From positions 1 to 64,000 of the forward strand of contig MTSC01000059.1 of the NCBI GenBank assembly GCA_002368545.1: a stretch of DNA of 64,000 nt, in the 5' to 3' direction. This document shows positions 23,834 through 34,971 of the stretch, in pieces (positions within the stretch are counted from its first letter, which is position 1; every line of letters begins with the position of its first letter). This DNA comes from Ramichloridium luteum (lineage: Eukaryota; Ascomycota; Dothideomycetes; Mycosphaerellales; Dissoconiaceae). A model generated the notes under the pieces. It made no database searches and was not told the DNA's origin. It saw nothing but the letters and a program-made list of their open reading frames with translations. Position numbers and translations under genes: made by a program.

Positions 23834-25705
23834 TCACAACCCCTCTCCCACCTCCTCTAAGCAATAAACTACCACATCCCCCTGCCTCCTCCAATCGTCA
23901 TGCCAATGCGAATTCCAAAACCGCGCACACTCCCTATACCTCGTGTTCTTCAGGACCCCTTCCTTCCCAACCAACAAACCCTCCAACTGCGCAAAGGCCA
24001 CCAATCTCGCTGGCCACTTCCTCTTCTTTCTCGCGGCAAGATCATCCCAAGCGACGCTTGGATCCGCCTCCTTGGAGATCGTGAACCGACTGCGCATATG
24101 CGCATCCAACCAGATCCGGGGGTGATCGTAGAAGCGGTCGGCTTCGTCGCGGTAGGTCTCCCGTTGAGAGGGTTTGAGGTCAATTGGGGGCTCGCAGGTT
24201 AGTGCCCAGGCGTCGATGGAAGAATGAATGAGGTGGGACCGCCACGGCGTGCTGTGGCAGGGCATGAGGAAGGCGACGGTCAGGTCTCCTGGTGGTGGGG
24301 TCGTGGTGGAGTTCCAGGTGGCGGCGGCGGCGAGGCGCGAATCTTGGGTCTGGCGGAGGTGGTGAATGACATCGACGACGCCGCGCTGGTGGTAGAGGGA
24401 GATGTAGCCGGCGAGGAGGAGATTGAGGGTCAGAAGGATGGCGAGGAGGAAGTAGCGGAGGTTGGTGCCGATGGGAATTTTGCGGCGTTGAGCGGTCAGT
24501 CGAGACGGATCGAAGAACAATTTGACAGGTGCTGCAGCGAGTGTATGTAGAATTGGTAGGAGCGGGTAGATGAAGCGGACTTCTTTGTGGGCGATACAGG
24601 TGAGAGCGAGGACCGAGACGATGACGGCCGTGGCGAGGACGGAGCGAGCCTGCTGCTGGTGAAGTGATGGCTGTGTTCCTGTCGCAAATACTGCCTTTAC
24701 AGATTGCCAGAGGCCAATGAGTCCGAAAGGTAATGCAGTTGTGAGCAGCAAAGGTATTCCCTCCGTGAAATAATAGTCGACGCGGTTGCTGCCATAAAAG
24801 ATCGCCAGCGACTGCACAACGTTGAAGTAGACGAACCGAAAAGCCGGGAACGTCCACTCGCCGTAGAACATCTTATCCATGCCCGCGGACACTGCCAGCA
24901 CGGCACCACCACAGAGCACGGCACATTCGAGTAGGCTCAACGTTTTGCCGAATTGCGCACCGCTGCGGAACGCCAAGCATGCACTGATGGTCGCCCAGAT
25001 GAGCACGTTCGTGGGTCGGAGAATGCATGCCGTCGCGGCGGCGATAAGTGCCAATTGCATGTGGCCGTACGCCGCATGGTCGACCTGCTCAGTCGTCTTG
25101 TGCTCCCAGAACCAGGCCCAGGGGAAAGCGTCGAGTGCGATGGCGGTCAACGTCGCCTCAAGGGAATTGGAAAAGGTCCGGACGGAGCAGAACCATTGCC
25201 AAGGGCTCAGTACTGTGAGAGCTAGTGCAGTCCAGGCGGTCGAGGAGTGCGTGTAGAGCTTGCTGGCGAGACGCCAGGTGAAGAGGTCCATCAAAGCGGC
25301 GAAAGCGGCTTGGAGGAGTCGTGGCGCGGCGACCAGAGTATCAGCTCGGAGCGGTCCAGCGAGGTCTAGGGAACTACAGAGCAGGTCGGCGACGCGGTAG
25401 ACGACGGAGAAGAGGAGTGGATGCAGTGATGAGCGGAGTTGCTCTTTCCATTCCTTGAATATCAGTTAGCAATGTTAAGTCCCGAGAGAAAATACTATGG
25501 CTTGACGACACACCCAGGTGATCCATGCTCCACTTATAGACCCGAATGTCCATTGCCATGCTGGCTCGAGTGACTGGAAGAACTCGTCTGGTTGGAAGAA
25601 CGTTCGTAGTGCGAAGCCATTGATGGCGCGGAACAGGTAAAGCGCGGAGAATAAAGCCAGCTGGAACTGCCATGTATTGGTGCGGCGGGCATTTATTGTG
25701 GCCAT
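23834..25705 (-). CDS. GPI10: GPI mannosyltransferase 3 (GPI10/PIG-B family)
   Basis: Two exons, 25514-25705 and 23834-25453 (minus strand), encode 603 residues. The intron is 60 nt (GTGTGT donor). It is a GT22-family ER mannosyltransferase adding the third mannose to the GPI core. Evidence: the luminal-loop motif FFQPDEFFQSLEPAW after the first transmembrane segment, many hydrophobic helices, and the TFSNSLEATL / CILRPTNVLIWA / HKEVRFIYPLLPIL segments typical of the family. The C-terminal luminal region HSTPWRSHLI and the Cys/Trp-rich tail also fit. It is an essential housekeeping gene in yeast, so it marks core-genome territory on the left side of the candidate cluster. Confidence 0.92.
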
Positions 25706-26268
25706 GATTATTTGTCTAGGACTTGAATTGGACTATCATGTTATAGTAACTTGAGCGCAACGACGGGTCCAGACTACTCAATGAAGGGGGTTGAATCGAG
25801 TCGTCAATAATTTGCGGTGATCGACATGAAATTCATTGGCCTGGGTTACATAATTCTGGTCGATCTTGAGGCAGGATCACCAGAGAGATGGCTCGACGAG
25901 CCACAACGAGACCGTGGAAGGCGGCTGCAGATCTTCAACTTATCGTAGCCAAGCTGAGGCAGATTTGATATTCCACGAATGGAGATATAAATCATTGAAG
26001 CCTTCGGAGAAGAGAATAGGGAAGTGTGTTGGTGATTGTTTTTGAACCGCGCTTCGTGCTGATTGGCCGCTGCAACACATGGCCGCACTGACGGAACGGC
26101 ACGCGCCAGGATACCGCCGCCTTAAGTCCGCGCGATTGTTGATACCGCGAGACCACTCGAGGCATCTTGGGCTTCATTTCCTCTTTTTGTCCATATGCGC
26201 ACGACCGGCGTGCGAAACTATTTAGCGAAATACCTACCAACATAATATCACATCACGTCGCGGGCGAC
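25706..26268. other. Divergent intergenic
   Basis: Promoter region between the divergent GPI10 and Ima1-type genes; no further feature recognised. An in-frame upstream Met for the Ima1-type gene lies at 26167. Confidence 0.55.
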
Positions 26269-28176
26269 ATGGTGTTCTCCCGGCTGCGCTGTCACTTCTG
26301 TGGCGCACGGCAATCACATAGCAAGCGGGTGAAACAGTTCCAGTGTGCAACATGCGAAGCCGTCAACTTCCTGGACGGCAAGGGCAACATCATCGACACG
26401 CCGGCATCCGTCGTCGCCAACTCTCGGACGACCGCACCGATGCCGGGAGTATTCGCGCGCCCGGCCCGGCCACAGGAGCCGCAGTCGCAGCAGCACCAAC
26501 CAGTCTTCTGTCGCACTTGCCAGCAGAACCAGCTGATCCACAACGAAACCCTCGCCAACTACCTCCCCGACGATGACGATCCACGATATGCCGAATTTGA
26601 ACGGAAACTACCCGAGTTTCGCGCACAGCTGGACCAGCGATATCCGCTCATCTGCAGCACGTGTGCGCCCCTGGCGCAGGAGCGAATACATCAGTCCGAC
26701 TACTACGGCATGACGAATAACGCGGCGCGGTTGATTTCCGAAACGAGAACACGGGCCGGAAAGAGCAGGAAGGGCATTCGGGACGACTGGGAGAAGAGAA
26801 CGAAGAGAACGATACTCAAAGGCATTAGCGCAATCATGTACTCCGGCCTGGCGATCCAGGTCGCATACCACCTTCTCAGTATCTTGAGCCTACGGTCGGC
26901 GCAAAGAGAATACACGTCGGAAGCAACAACGTCGATATGCCTGATCCGCGCTGGTGTGTTGCGCTTCGATGGAGAGTGCCAGGCGGTCTTCGCGCAGTAT
27001 ATTCCCTATACCCACTTCCTGGCGATCGGCCTGTTATGGTTCAACACTGGTCGGCGGCACTGGTATGATGGCACGCACCGCATCGAGGCTGTGCTGGGAC
27101 AACGAGAATACTTCACACTGCAGGTGATCATGCTTGCAGTGCGCTACATGGTCTTCTATCTCGTCACGAGCCCGACGATGATCGAGGCTCATAGCAGCGA
27201 GCGAATGATCGCGGTGCACGGCTTTGCCGCACTGTTCCTGCCGTTCGCGCAGTGGCTGGCGCAGAGCAAGCTGCAACCTGTCAAGTGGAAGATCCACGGC
27301 AACATCATGCCGAGTCCTGCCGAGCGGGATGTGCTCTCCGCCTACGCGGGTCCCAGCCAGGAGCAGCACCTGCCACAGGCCTCAGAGGAGGACCCATTCC
27401 GCCTTCTGCGCGAAGCAGGACCAAGTCCATTTCGCGCCCCACCACAATCGAAGAAAGCCCTCTCACCGCAGCGACCGTACCTCTCCCCACCGCAGGAATC
27501 CGACGACTCCGACGCCATGGACACGGACCCCGATCCACCGACCATCGCCACAACGACAGCGACTAAGAACCGCTTCACCAGCCTCCGCCCCAACATCGAA
27601 CCCACCCACACCTGGTTCAACCACCGCAACACGCCACCGCTCGGGCTATCCGATATGGCCGCGAGTCTACCCACGCCGGCAAATTCCCAAGGCCAGCAGT
27701 ACCAACAACAGCCCCACCAACAACCTCTCGCCGCCTACTTCACGACTCAATCCTCCTCCACCTCTTTCGGCGCCCCCTCCGCTCCGCGCCCTCCCTTCTC
27801 CGTCCCCGTTCCTCCCGCACCAATGAGTCAAGAACGCCGCCTCCGCAACCCCTGGTCCTCGCACGCCGCCTCGGGAAACGCTCTCCTCGGCCCGAACGCC
27901 TCCCCGCCGCCACCGCTGAGTCAGCAGAAGGATTTCATGGCGAGGATGCGTGCGGGCGTCACGCCGATTCGGATGATGCCGGGTGATGGATCAAGTACGG
28001 AGGGGGTCGCGGGAGCGGATTTTCAGGTTCAGAAGGGAAAGTTGAGATTGAAGAGTGATGAGCGGGAGACCGGGCTCGAGGATCGATTCGGCAGGTTTTT
28101 TGGCATCGATGAGGGCCAGGGTGCGGCGGGGAGTGGGAAGAGCGGGGGATGGTTTGGGGGGCTGGTGGGACGGTGA
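26269..28176 (+). CDS. IMA1: Ima1/Samp1-type inner nuclear membrane protein
   Basis: Single exon. From Met at 26269 (MVFSRLRCHFCG) it encodes 635 residues; an upstream in-frame Met at 26167 would add 34 residues of non-conserved sequence. The N-terminal Ima1_N-like domain has paired zinc-binding cysteines (CHFCG, CATCEAVN, CRTCQQNQ, CSTC) and the conserved YYGMTNN-like region. It is followed by about four to five membrane segments (residues about 185-350) and a long, Pro/Ser/Gln-rich nucleoplasmic tail. Members of this family link heterochromatin or centromeres to the nuclear envelope in fission yeast and animals. No other assignment fits the Cys pattern as well. The tail is low-complexity and ends in a Gly-rich stretch. 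Confidence 0.82.
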   Translation: MVFSRLRCHFCGARQSHSKRVKQFQCATCEAVNFLDGKGNIIDTPASVVANSRTTAPMPGVFARPARPQEPQSQQHQPVFCRTCQQNQLIHNETLANYLPDDDDPRYAEFERKLPEFRAQLDQRYPLICSTCAPLAQERIHQSDYYGMTNNAARLISETRTRAGKSRKGIRDDWEKRTKRTILKGISAIMYSGLAIQVAYHLLSILSLRSAQREYTSEATTSICLIRAGVLRFDGECQAVFAQYIPYTHFLAIGLLWFNTGRRHWYDGTHRIEAVLGQREYFTLQVIMLAVRYMVFYLVTSPTMIEAHSSERMIAVHGFAALFLPFAQWLAQSKLQPVKWKIHGNIMPSPAERDVLSAYAGPSQEQHLPQASEEDPFRLLREAGPSPFRAPPQSKKALSPQRPYLSPPQESDDSDAMDTDPDPPTIATTTATKNRFTSLRPNIEPTHTWFNHRNTPPLGLSDMAASLPTPANSQGQQYQQQPHQQPLAAYFTTQSSSTSFGAPSAPRPPFSVPVPPAPMSQERRLRNPWSSHAASGNALLGPNASPPPPLSQQKDFMARMRAGVTPIRMMPGDGSSTEGVAGADFQVQKGKLRLKSDERETGLEDRFGRFFGIDEGQGAAGSGKSGGWFGGLVGR

Positions 28177-28560
28177 GAAGGTGTTGATAAGGGAGGTTGT
28201 GAGTGAAATAGGACTTTTGAGGGGTTTCACTGGGGAGCGAGGCGTTTGTTTGTTCGGCTTGTTCTTGGTTGTTTGAGCGCGTGCGGGCATTGACGGCAGA
28301 TTGATGATTGTGCATAGGGTTGGCTTCGATGGCGTTTTGATGGAAGTGTGTTGTCATGATGGGGTTTTTGGTAGTGGGAATTCTTTCTGTCCCGATACTA
28401 CGGAAACATAGTCAGAAGTCTAATTCATGATAAATTGATGAGATTGAGCTGGGCTGTGGGAGCATTGGCTCGATCTCATGATCTCACACACTCCCAATGA
28501 CATGACTGAGGTGTCTTATCATGCAGCGTGATCTATGACTATCTTCTCGCCCTGAGGAGA
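28177..28560. other. Convergent intergenic
   Basis: 3' flanks of two converging genes; nothing recognised. Confidence 0.5.
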
Positions 28561-29528
28561 CTACAGATGCTGAATCGCCAAACCGGAATCTGGTGTATCG
28601 TCAGTCGCTCGTCACTCCGGGTGTTCACTCATCTTCGACGTACCAACTTGGATCCCTTGACCCGTCAATGAGCTGTTCTTTGCCAGCATAATGTACGCAT
28701 CTGCGCAGTCGCCGACCTCGGTCTTGCACATATTGTTAGCTTCTCCACCACGATCTCACTGGCAGCTGAACTTACCTCCTTCTTCAATGCCGCCGCATCC
28801 TTCAACTTCTGAATCCTGTCCTCTCCGAACTGATTCCCCCAATCCGTCAACAATAAGCCCGGCAGAACTGCGTTTACGCGGACTTTCGGCGCTTGCGTCT
28901 GCGCCAAGCATTTCACCAGATGCAACTGCGCCGCCTTCGTGACACTGTACGCCATACTCGATCCACTCATCGTACGGCCCGCGATCGAGCTGGTCAAGAT
29001 GAACACACCACCGTCTGGGTTCTGCTGGAACGTCGGCAGCGCCGCTTTAAGCAACGCATGCATCCCCGTGACGTTCGTCTTCCAGCATCGATCCCATTCC
29101 TCATAGCTCAGCGCGTCGAGGTCGGCGAAGTTGGAGAAGCGCGTCCAGCCCGCATTACCGATGAGAATGTCGAGCCCTCCGAAGGCTTTCAGGGTTTCGG
29201 AGACGCAGCGCTCGATGGAGTCGTGATCGCCGCAGTCCCCTTGGATCGTGATGGCTTTCACGTCGTGGTTCTTTTGTAGTTCGGCGGCGAGTGCTTCCGC
29301 AGGCCCCGACGAGGACATGTAGTTGATCGCGACGTTGGCGCCTTCGGCGGCGAAGCGGCGGGCGATTTCGGCGCCGAGGCCTCTGAAATGAAACTACCGT
29401 TAGAATAGTTTCAATGAGAGCGAAGTGATCGATACGAGGATGCGATATCACTAGAATGATTGAGGATTAGTGACCGACCTTCCACCTCCAGTGATCAGGA
29501 CGTTTCGCCTTTTGAGATCGTAAGGCAT
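28561..29528 (-). CDS. Short-chain dehydrogenase/reductase
   Basis: Four exons (minus strand), 29479-29528, 28776-29382, 28644-28722 and 28561-28589, encode 254 residues. The Rossmann start is MPYDLKRRNVLITGGGRGLG, with the first intron splitting the Arg codon of GGGRGLG. Classical SDR features follow: NAGW, the catalytic SS...YSVTK set, NAVLPGLLLTDWG, and a short last exon giving VDSGLAIQHL. The first intron uses a GTCGGT donor, which is uncommon but restores the cofactor motif exactly. The length is typical of classical NAD(P)H-dependent SDRs acting on small alcohols or ketones; the substrate is unknown. It is not part of the sphingoid-type cluster by position, being separated by the HET, amidohydrolase and YCII genes. 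Confidence 0.88.
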
Positions 29529-30103
29529 CTTGAGTCAGATTGGTAGACGTTATCGGGCGATGTATATTCGATGGATCGCAAAGAGGCTCAGTCAATTCAA
29601 ACCTCCATAACAGCGAGTAACGCTGTACTAGATATTCATGCGAGTCATCGGCGAAGTGTCGATCAATGTGAGGGTCTACCCCGCGATGTCGGCTTCGATG
29701 CGGACCCTTCAAAGAGGTTGAGTTTCGGGTTGTGCAATCGTCCTATTCGGGTCAACCTAATTGCTAGACACAAGAACAACCATGACTGAACGTTTTTCCT
29801 ATCGAGGGACATTGTGACCTCGGGCTCATCAACTGTCTGGTCATACGTCGCCGGACAAGTTTCCGCCAATCAGGAAGTCCAAAGAGCCTCGGAGATCATG
29901 CATGTTACATGCAGCTTCCATGCTATGTAGCGAGCATGCCGCACAGCCACCGCTTCGCGTCATCCTCCCGACAGGCGACCGGCTCCCACCATGGCCATCA
30001 GAGCTTGTGAAAAGTACCGATCCCGATCTTTTCCATCAAGAAGTTTCGTTGTAGTTTTCTCAACAGCGATTCCATGGATTTATTGCAAATCGAGTAGCAC
30101 GGT
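29529..30103. other. Divergent intergenic
   Basis: Promoters of the SDR (minus) and HET-domain (plus) genes; no additional gene recognised. Confidence 0.5.
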
Positions 30104-32491
30104 ATGGGACAAAAGCGCGGATCTGGATCGAGCCGTATCGCCTCTTCTGCCGCTCCACCGGCGAAACGGCGAAAACATCAAGCCCTAGATCCATCACCTA
30201 TAGGCCCTCGGAACTTTGACAACCAGGATGTCTATCGCTACATACCAATCGCCGCAGATCAGACACGCGTCTTGGTTCTGGAGCCGGGGACGGCGCCGGA
30301 TCCACTATACGGTGAACTTGTCGTCCATGCAGATCCGGAGCTGCCGTATGCAGCAATCTCATATGCATGGGGAACACTCGGTCTTGATCGTAAGATTACT
30401 TTAGGTGGCCGTGAGCTTGCGATCACGCTCGCAGCCAAGGCTGCCTTGGAAAGATTTCGTGACCCGATAAAGCCACGGCGGCTATGGATCGATTCCGTCT
30501 GCATTGATCAGTCTAACACGAGCGAGAAGAATTCACAAGTGGCCCGTATGGGCGCTATCTACCAGAATGCAGAGGAAGTACTCGTTTGGCTCGGAGTATC
30601 CCTCGAAAGCGATAGTATGGCATTCTGGGCTTGCAATAAACTCAACCACGCCTGGGAAGCCTGCGATACTTATTCTCATACGGAAGATGAGCACTGGGAA
30701 GGAAGTCGGAAGTCCGGATTCGCACGGGATGCTCTTACAAAGGAAGCATTTACCAACTCTTGCCCATGCTGCAACGTTCCCTGCGAGAGAGACCAAAAAC
30801 GTCTACGAGCTCTCAAATCGTCGTCGATGTTTCTGTACGATGCTGCTCAGAGTTCTGTACATCATTTATTCGAACGAAAATATTTTGAACGTCTGTGGCC
30901 CGTGCAAGAAATCTCCATGGCACAGAGATGCACGCTCTATGCCGGATTGCATACGATCAGCTTCTCCACTGCCAGTCATGCGCTGGATATGCTTTCTACG
31001 ATGCAAGCACAGCTCATTCCACAAACAAAACTTTACCAGTTCTTGACGAGCATTACTGCAGGCCTGCGCGGCAACACAAATGAGGGCAAGAGATTTGCGG
31101 ACTTCTTCCGGTTATTGGAAACAACTGCGCCGCTGACCTCTGGCAATCCTCGAGATCGAGTGTATGCCCTGCGCTCCTTGATTCATCCGCAGATCGCCGA
31201 TGCATTGAAGCCGGACTACAATATCAGAATGCGAGATCTGTGGATCAAAACTACGATCACCTGCTTGGAGGCGACGCCCTGTACATTATCCTCACCAGTC
31301 ACATCTGTGTGCAGCATCACGAACGGACCAATGCTATTGGCCATGGCAGCTGCCCAACAGCAAGTGCGCGCGGACGAACAGATTTTCCCAGTACGATTTG
31401 ACAAGTCTTCGGGCCAGCCACTTTTGAGTTATTACAAGTCGCTACGTCTCCCTTCTTGGGCCGCAGATCTGCAAGGGAGAGAGACTGTTCTGTGGAAAAA
31501 GTACCGATACTATTCAACAGAGGCCCATAACTTCTCTGCCGGCGGCCAGGGACGATTTTCAGCAAAACTCGCAGTTGGGAAGCGCGATCAACTTGTCCTT
31601 GCCGGAATAGCCATGTCTAAAGTTATATCTGTTGACAAACATACCATTCATCCGGATAGGTACAAAGATGTTTTCCTACCAGTGAAGGATGCCAGGAAAA
31701 CAAAGATCAGAAGCATTCAGCTTGGGAGTGCTGAAATGGATGGTCAAGCAGAGGATAATGATGCACTAGCCGCTAACAATGTAACCCCCGCCATCGATGA
31801 TCCATCAATATCAAGGCTTCGTCGCCAAAAGAATGCTATGTACCTTCGGTGGTTTCGCCACTGTCATAGGACTTTCTCTCACAACACGGAGATGGTCGAT
31901 GCTGCGAACTTCACGACCCAGGCGACCTCGTTCTTACTCCAGGGCCATCGTCATCTCTCTCCAAGCGGCACGGCTGCTTTCGAACCCGAGTTAAAGAATT
32001 TCGAGGCCATGGCGAGAAGAGACATATTTGAGACACGATATCTAATCGAACGGCACATTGACATGAGAAAGGGAACGAGAAAAGAAGTGGCCGAGAAGAA
32101 ACGTCTAGCCAAGAAACACAGCCACCTCAAAACGAGATCAGCTACCAAAGTTTGGTCCACTCTGCCAGAGCCTGATTACTACAATCATGTTCGCGCAGTC
32201 TTTCAACAAGCTTTTCCCACGCTTCGAAATCCTGCGCATCACCCGTGCATGGATCAAAGCCGTGCGATCGGAAAGCTGGACGATGGGCGATTGGCATGGG
32301 TACCAAGTTCGTCAACTTTCGGGGACCAAATTTTTCTGATCCAAGGTGCTCCATGTCCTTTCGTTTTACGTCCGCATGCAGATGGCGGCTATCTTCTGAT
32401 CGGCGATGCCTATGTGCACGGGATTATGTATGGCGAGGCAGTAGGCACGGACGAGGACGAAGCTGCATTCGAGGAGGTGGTGATTAGATAG
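30104..32491 (+). CDS. HET-domain (heterokaryon incompatibility) protein
   Basis: Single exon, 795 residues. A basic, Ser/Ala-rich N-terminus contains a potential nuclear signal (PPAKRRKH). The HET domain starts around residue 45 with YRYIPI and contains the three conserved blocks: YAAISYAWG, LWIDSVCIDQSNTSEKNSQVARMGAIYQNA, and the later GNPRDRVYALRSL and WAADL elements. HET proteins trigger programmed cell death on fusion of genetically different hyphae, usually through allelic or NLR partners. No NLR or lectin partner gene is adjacent. A basic coiled segment (about 640-690) and a C-terminal block of the kind common in large HET proteins (PHADGGYLLIGDAYVHGIMYGEA) are present. Confidence 0.93.
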   Translation: MGQKRGSGSSRIASSAAPPAKRRKHQALDPSPIGPRNFDNQDVYRYIPIAADQTRVLVLEPGTAPDPLYGELVVHADPELPYAAISYAWGTLGLDRKITLGGRELAITLAAKAALERFRDPIKPRRLWIDSVCIDQSNTSEKNSQVARMGAIYQNAEEVLVWLGVSLESDSMAFWACNKLNHAWEACDTYSHTEDEHWEGSRKSGFARDALTKEAFTNSCPCCNVPCERDQKRLRALKSSSMFLYDAAQSSVHHLFERKYFERLWPVQEISMAQRCTLYAGLHTISFSTASHALDMLSTMQAQLIPQTKLYQFLTSITAGLRGNTNEGKRFADFFRLLETTAPLTSGNPRDRVYALRSLIHPQIADALKPDYNIRMRDLWIKTTITCLEATPCTLSSPVTSVCSITNGPMLLAMAAAQQQVRADEQIFPVRFDKSSGQPLLSYYKSLRLPSWAADLQGRETVLWKKYRYYSTEAHNFSAGGQGRFSAKLAVGKRDQLVLAGIAMSKVISVDKHTIHPDRYKDVFLPVKDARKTKIRSIQLGSAEMDGQAEDNDALAANNVTPAIDDPSISRLRRQKNAMYLRWFRHCHRTFSHNTEMVDAANFTTQATSFLLQGHRHLSPSGTAAFEPELKNFEAMARRDIFETRYLIERHIDMRKGTRKEVAEKKRLAKKHSHLKTRSATKVWSTLPEPDYYNHVRAVFQQAFPTLRNPAHHPCMDQSRAIGKLDDGRLAWVPSSSTFGDQIFLIQGAPCPFVLRPHADGGYLLIGDAYVHGIMYGEAVGTDEDEAAFEEVVIR

Positions 32492-32878
32492 TATTGATGC
32501 AAATACCATATGTATGCCTTGTCGTTAGATCTGCTGCAGACATTTCAGCGGTCCAACGTCGTTGTAAGCGGTGACGATTGTCGGACGCAGACGTGTGGTT
32601 GAAAACGCTAACCTCCGGCGAGGCTGTAAGGTCTGGAAACGCCACAACCCAGCGGAGGTCGCCGAACAAGCGTGCAGAGATAACAATCGCCAAGATCAAT
32701 GACATATATTGTCAAACATCCCATACCAACCCGTTGCAACCATTGCCGTTCGTATCAATCGAAGATCGATTCATCTCTAGATCGAAAAACCATCACGTTT
32801 CTTTCCAAGAAATTTAATTGTGGACGACGACGGCATCGCAGTAACTCTAAGACCGTGATTGCCAAGGGCGAGGAGACC
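32492..32878. other. Intergenic
   Basis: Upstream of the amidohydrolase gene. An in-frame Met at 32699 exists, but the 60 added residues are not family-like. Confidence 0.5.
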
Positions 32879-34282
32879 ATGCTTTACATCCACGCTACCA
32901 TCATCACCGTGAACCCGACGCGCGACATCCTCCGCGATGGCGCTCTACTCGTCGAAGGGACGACCATCGCAGCTATCGGCTCGACGAAACTCCTGCTGGA
33001 ACGATACCCACACATCGCCACCACGGACCTTACCGGCCGGATCGTGCTCCCCGGCCTCATCAACACGCACATGCACACCGCGCAGACTCTCCTCCGGGGT
33101 GCCGCCGACGACCTCGAGCTCGTTTCATGGCTCTGCGAGCGCATCTGGCCGTTGCAGGGGAATTTCACCGCGGAAGACGGCGCGGCGGCAGCGAGGCTGA
33201 GCATCGCCGAGATGCTGCTGTCGGGGACGACGTGCTTCCTGGAAAGCATGTTCGCGGATCGGTACGGCTTCGATGGGCTCTGCGAAGCGGTCGCGACCTC
33301 GGGCATTCGCGGGTGTCTGGGGAAGATCGTCATGGATGTCGGCACGTACGCGAGTGATCCGAAGTGGGCGATGCATCCCGGCTTAGTCGAGGATCGCGAA
33401 ATGAGTTTGTTGGGGGCGGTGCGCATGCATGAGAAGTGGAATGGGGCCGCGGATGGCAGGATTCGGGTGTGGTTTGGTGCCCGCACGCCCGGAGGTGTCT
33501 CGGAGGGGCTTTACCGCGAGATGACGGCGATTTCGAGGGAGAAGGGCATTCAGATTACGATGCATTGCGCCGAGGCGCCGGCAGATGCGCGTTTCTTCGC
33601 GGCGCAGGAGGCGCCTGAGGCTCGGTCGGCGATGGGTTATTGTGACAGTGTTGGTCTCCTAGGACCAAAGACAGTGCTGGTGCATATGGTGCATCTCGAA
33701 GATCCGGATATCGCGGCACTGGCGAGGACCGGTACGCATGTCGTGCACTGTCCGTCTAGCAATACGAAGCTGGCGTCGGGCATCTGCCGTGTGCCAGACT
33801 TACTGGCTGCTGGTGTCAATGTTAGTCTCGGCACTGATGGCGCTCCTTGCAACAACACCTGCGACATGTTACAGGAGATGCGGCTCGCGGGAATTCTACA
33901 CAAGGTGGCACGCATGGATCCGACACAGGTACCAGCTGAGACGGTGCTCGAGGCGGCGACGATCCGTGGCGCGAAGGCGCTGGGGTTGGAGCAGAGTGTA
34001 GGGAGCTTGGAGGTGGGCAAGAAGGCAGATTTCGTCGTCCTGGATATGAGGAAGGTGCATCTGCAGCCGTGGTTCAACCCCGTCAGCGCAGTTGTGTATT
34101 CGGCCACGGGTCGAGATGTGGAGATGGTCGTGGTTGACGGAAAGATGCTCGTGCAGAATGGAAAGTTGTTGACGTTGGACGAGGAGGCGGTATGGAAAGA
34201 GGCGGAGTGGCGATCGAAAGAAGTGGTCGAGAGAGCAGGTCTTACGAGGGTCGTCGGTGCGCGGTGGCCTGTGAAGGTGTGA
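32879..34282 (+). CDS. Amidohydrolase (ATZ/TRZ, SAH/MTA deaminase-like)
   Basis: Single exon, 467 residues from Met at 32879 (MLYIHATIITVNP). This start gives the usual beta-sandwich N-terminus; a longer in-frame start at 32699 is disfavoured. Metal-binding elements are all present: NTHMHTAQTLLRG (HxH), TMHCAEAP (His), VHMVHLEDPD (His), and the catalytic Asp in LGTDGAPCNNTCDM. The C-terminal beta-sandwich contains GSLEVGKKADFVVLD. Enzymes of this class hydrolyse or deaminate guanine, adenosine-type or triazine substrates. The closest textbook match is the 5-methylthioadenosine/S-adenosylhomocysteine deaminase or SsnA type. The exact substrate cannot be assigned. Confidence 0.9.
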   Translation: MLYIHATIITVNPTRDILRDGALLVEGTTIAAIGSTKLLLERYPHIATTDLTGRIVLPGLINTHMHTAQTLLRGAADDLELVSWLCERIWPLQGNFTAEDGAAAARLSIAEMLLSGTTCFLESMFADRYGFDGLCEAVATSGIRGCLGKIVMDVGTYASDPKWAMHPGLVEDREMSLLGAVRMHEKWNGAADGRIRVWFGARTPGGVSEGLYREMTAISREKGIQITMHCAEAPADARFFAAQEAPEARSAMGYCDSVGLLGPKTVLVHMVHLEDPDIAALARTGTHVVHCPSSNTKLASGICRVPDLLAAGVNVSLGTDGAPCNNTCDMLQEMRLAGILHKVARMDPTQVPAETVLEAATIRGAKALGLEQSVGSLEVGKKADFVVLDMRKVHLQPWFNPVSAVVYSATGRDVEMVVVDGKMLVQNGKLLTLDEEAVWKEAEWRSKEVVERAGLTRVVGARWPVKV

Positions 34283-34388
34283 TGTTTGGGTACGCTGACT
34301 TCGCGGGAGTTCACTGGCAGATGAAAAGTTATGGTGTTTGGTTCGGTGATTGCTTTTACTTTGTTTTGTGACTTGAGTAGCGGGGTCT

Positions 34389-34971
34389 CTATAGCGACTT
34401 TCTAACGGCGCTCTTGAACGGGAATACTTGAATCTGCATGTGTGTCAGAATTTTTGCACGCCATCCAATTTGTCGTGTTGGTAGCTCTCTTGCAGATGCG
34501 ACCGACCTTCTCGGGATCCCAGACGCCGGACTTGTAGTAAATGTCACTGCGGATCCACTCCCAAACCTCCTCGACAGTATCGGCCTCAGCCATCATCACA
34601 CTACCATTGATCTTAGGAGGCTCGCCCTCTTTGATCGGCTCGTCGAGGCTTGCCCCACCAAGTACAACGAAGCCGCGATCGGCATGCGGCTTGACTGCCT
34701 CAAGATGTTGGCTGACGTAGAAGATTCAGTAGGGAGAATCGTGGATATCAATCAAACTCGCTGCGTAGGGACAAACGCACGGCCGAACCTTCATCCTTTG
34801 CTCCAATGCGCCCTGCTTGTCCGGCAGAATCACCATCCATTCTTGCTTCCCCATGATCGCTGGTGTGGAGGCAAAGGCTCGTCGTGATGCGCTGTGAAGA
34901 AATGATGACCTCAAAGACGAGCGGAGGCTGGTGGAGAGCATCGGTAATATAGGTGGTTGTTGTATGTGCAC
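34389..34971 (-). CDS. YCII-domain protein, probably mitochondrial
   Basis: Three exons (minus strand), 34781-34971, 34507-34711 and 34389-34433, encode 146 residues. The last intron uses a GTCGGT donor, and skipping it would lose the conserved end IQVFPFKSAVRKSL. The N-terminus has a Ser/Arg-rich amphipathic presequence (SLRSSLRSSFLHSASRRAF) suggesting mitochondrial import; a second Met (MLSTSL) is an alternative start. The YCII fold is shown by EWMVILPDK, RPQHLEAVKPHADRGFVVLGGASLDEP, GSVMMAEADTVEEVWEWIRSDIYYKSGVWD. YCII proteins resemble muconolactone isomerase-like barrels, and several are enzymes of aromatic degradation or have unknown roles. The function here is not known. Confidence 0.85.
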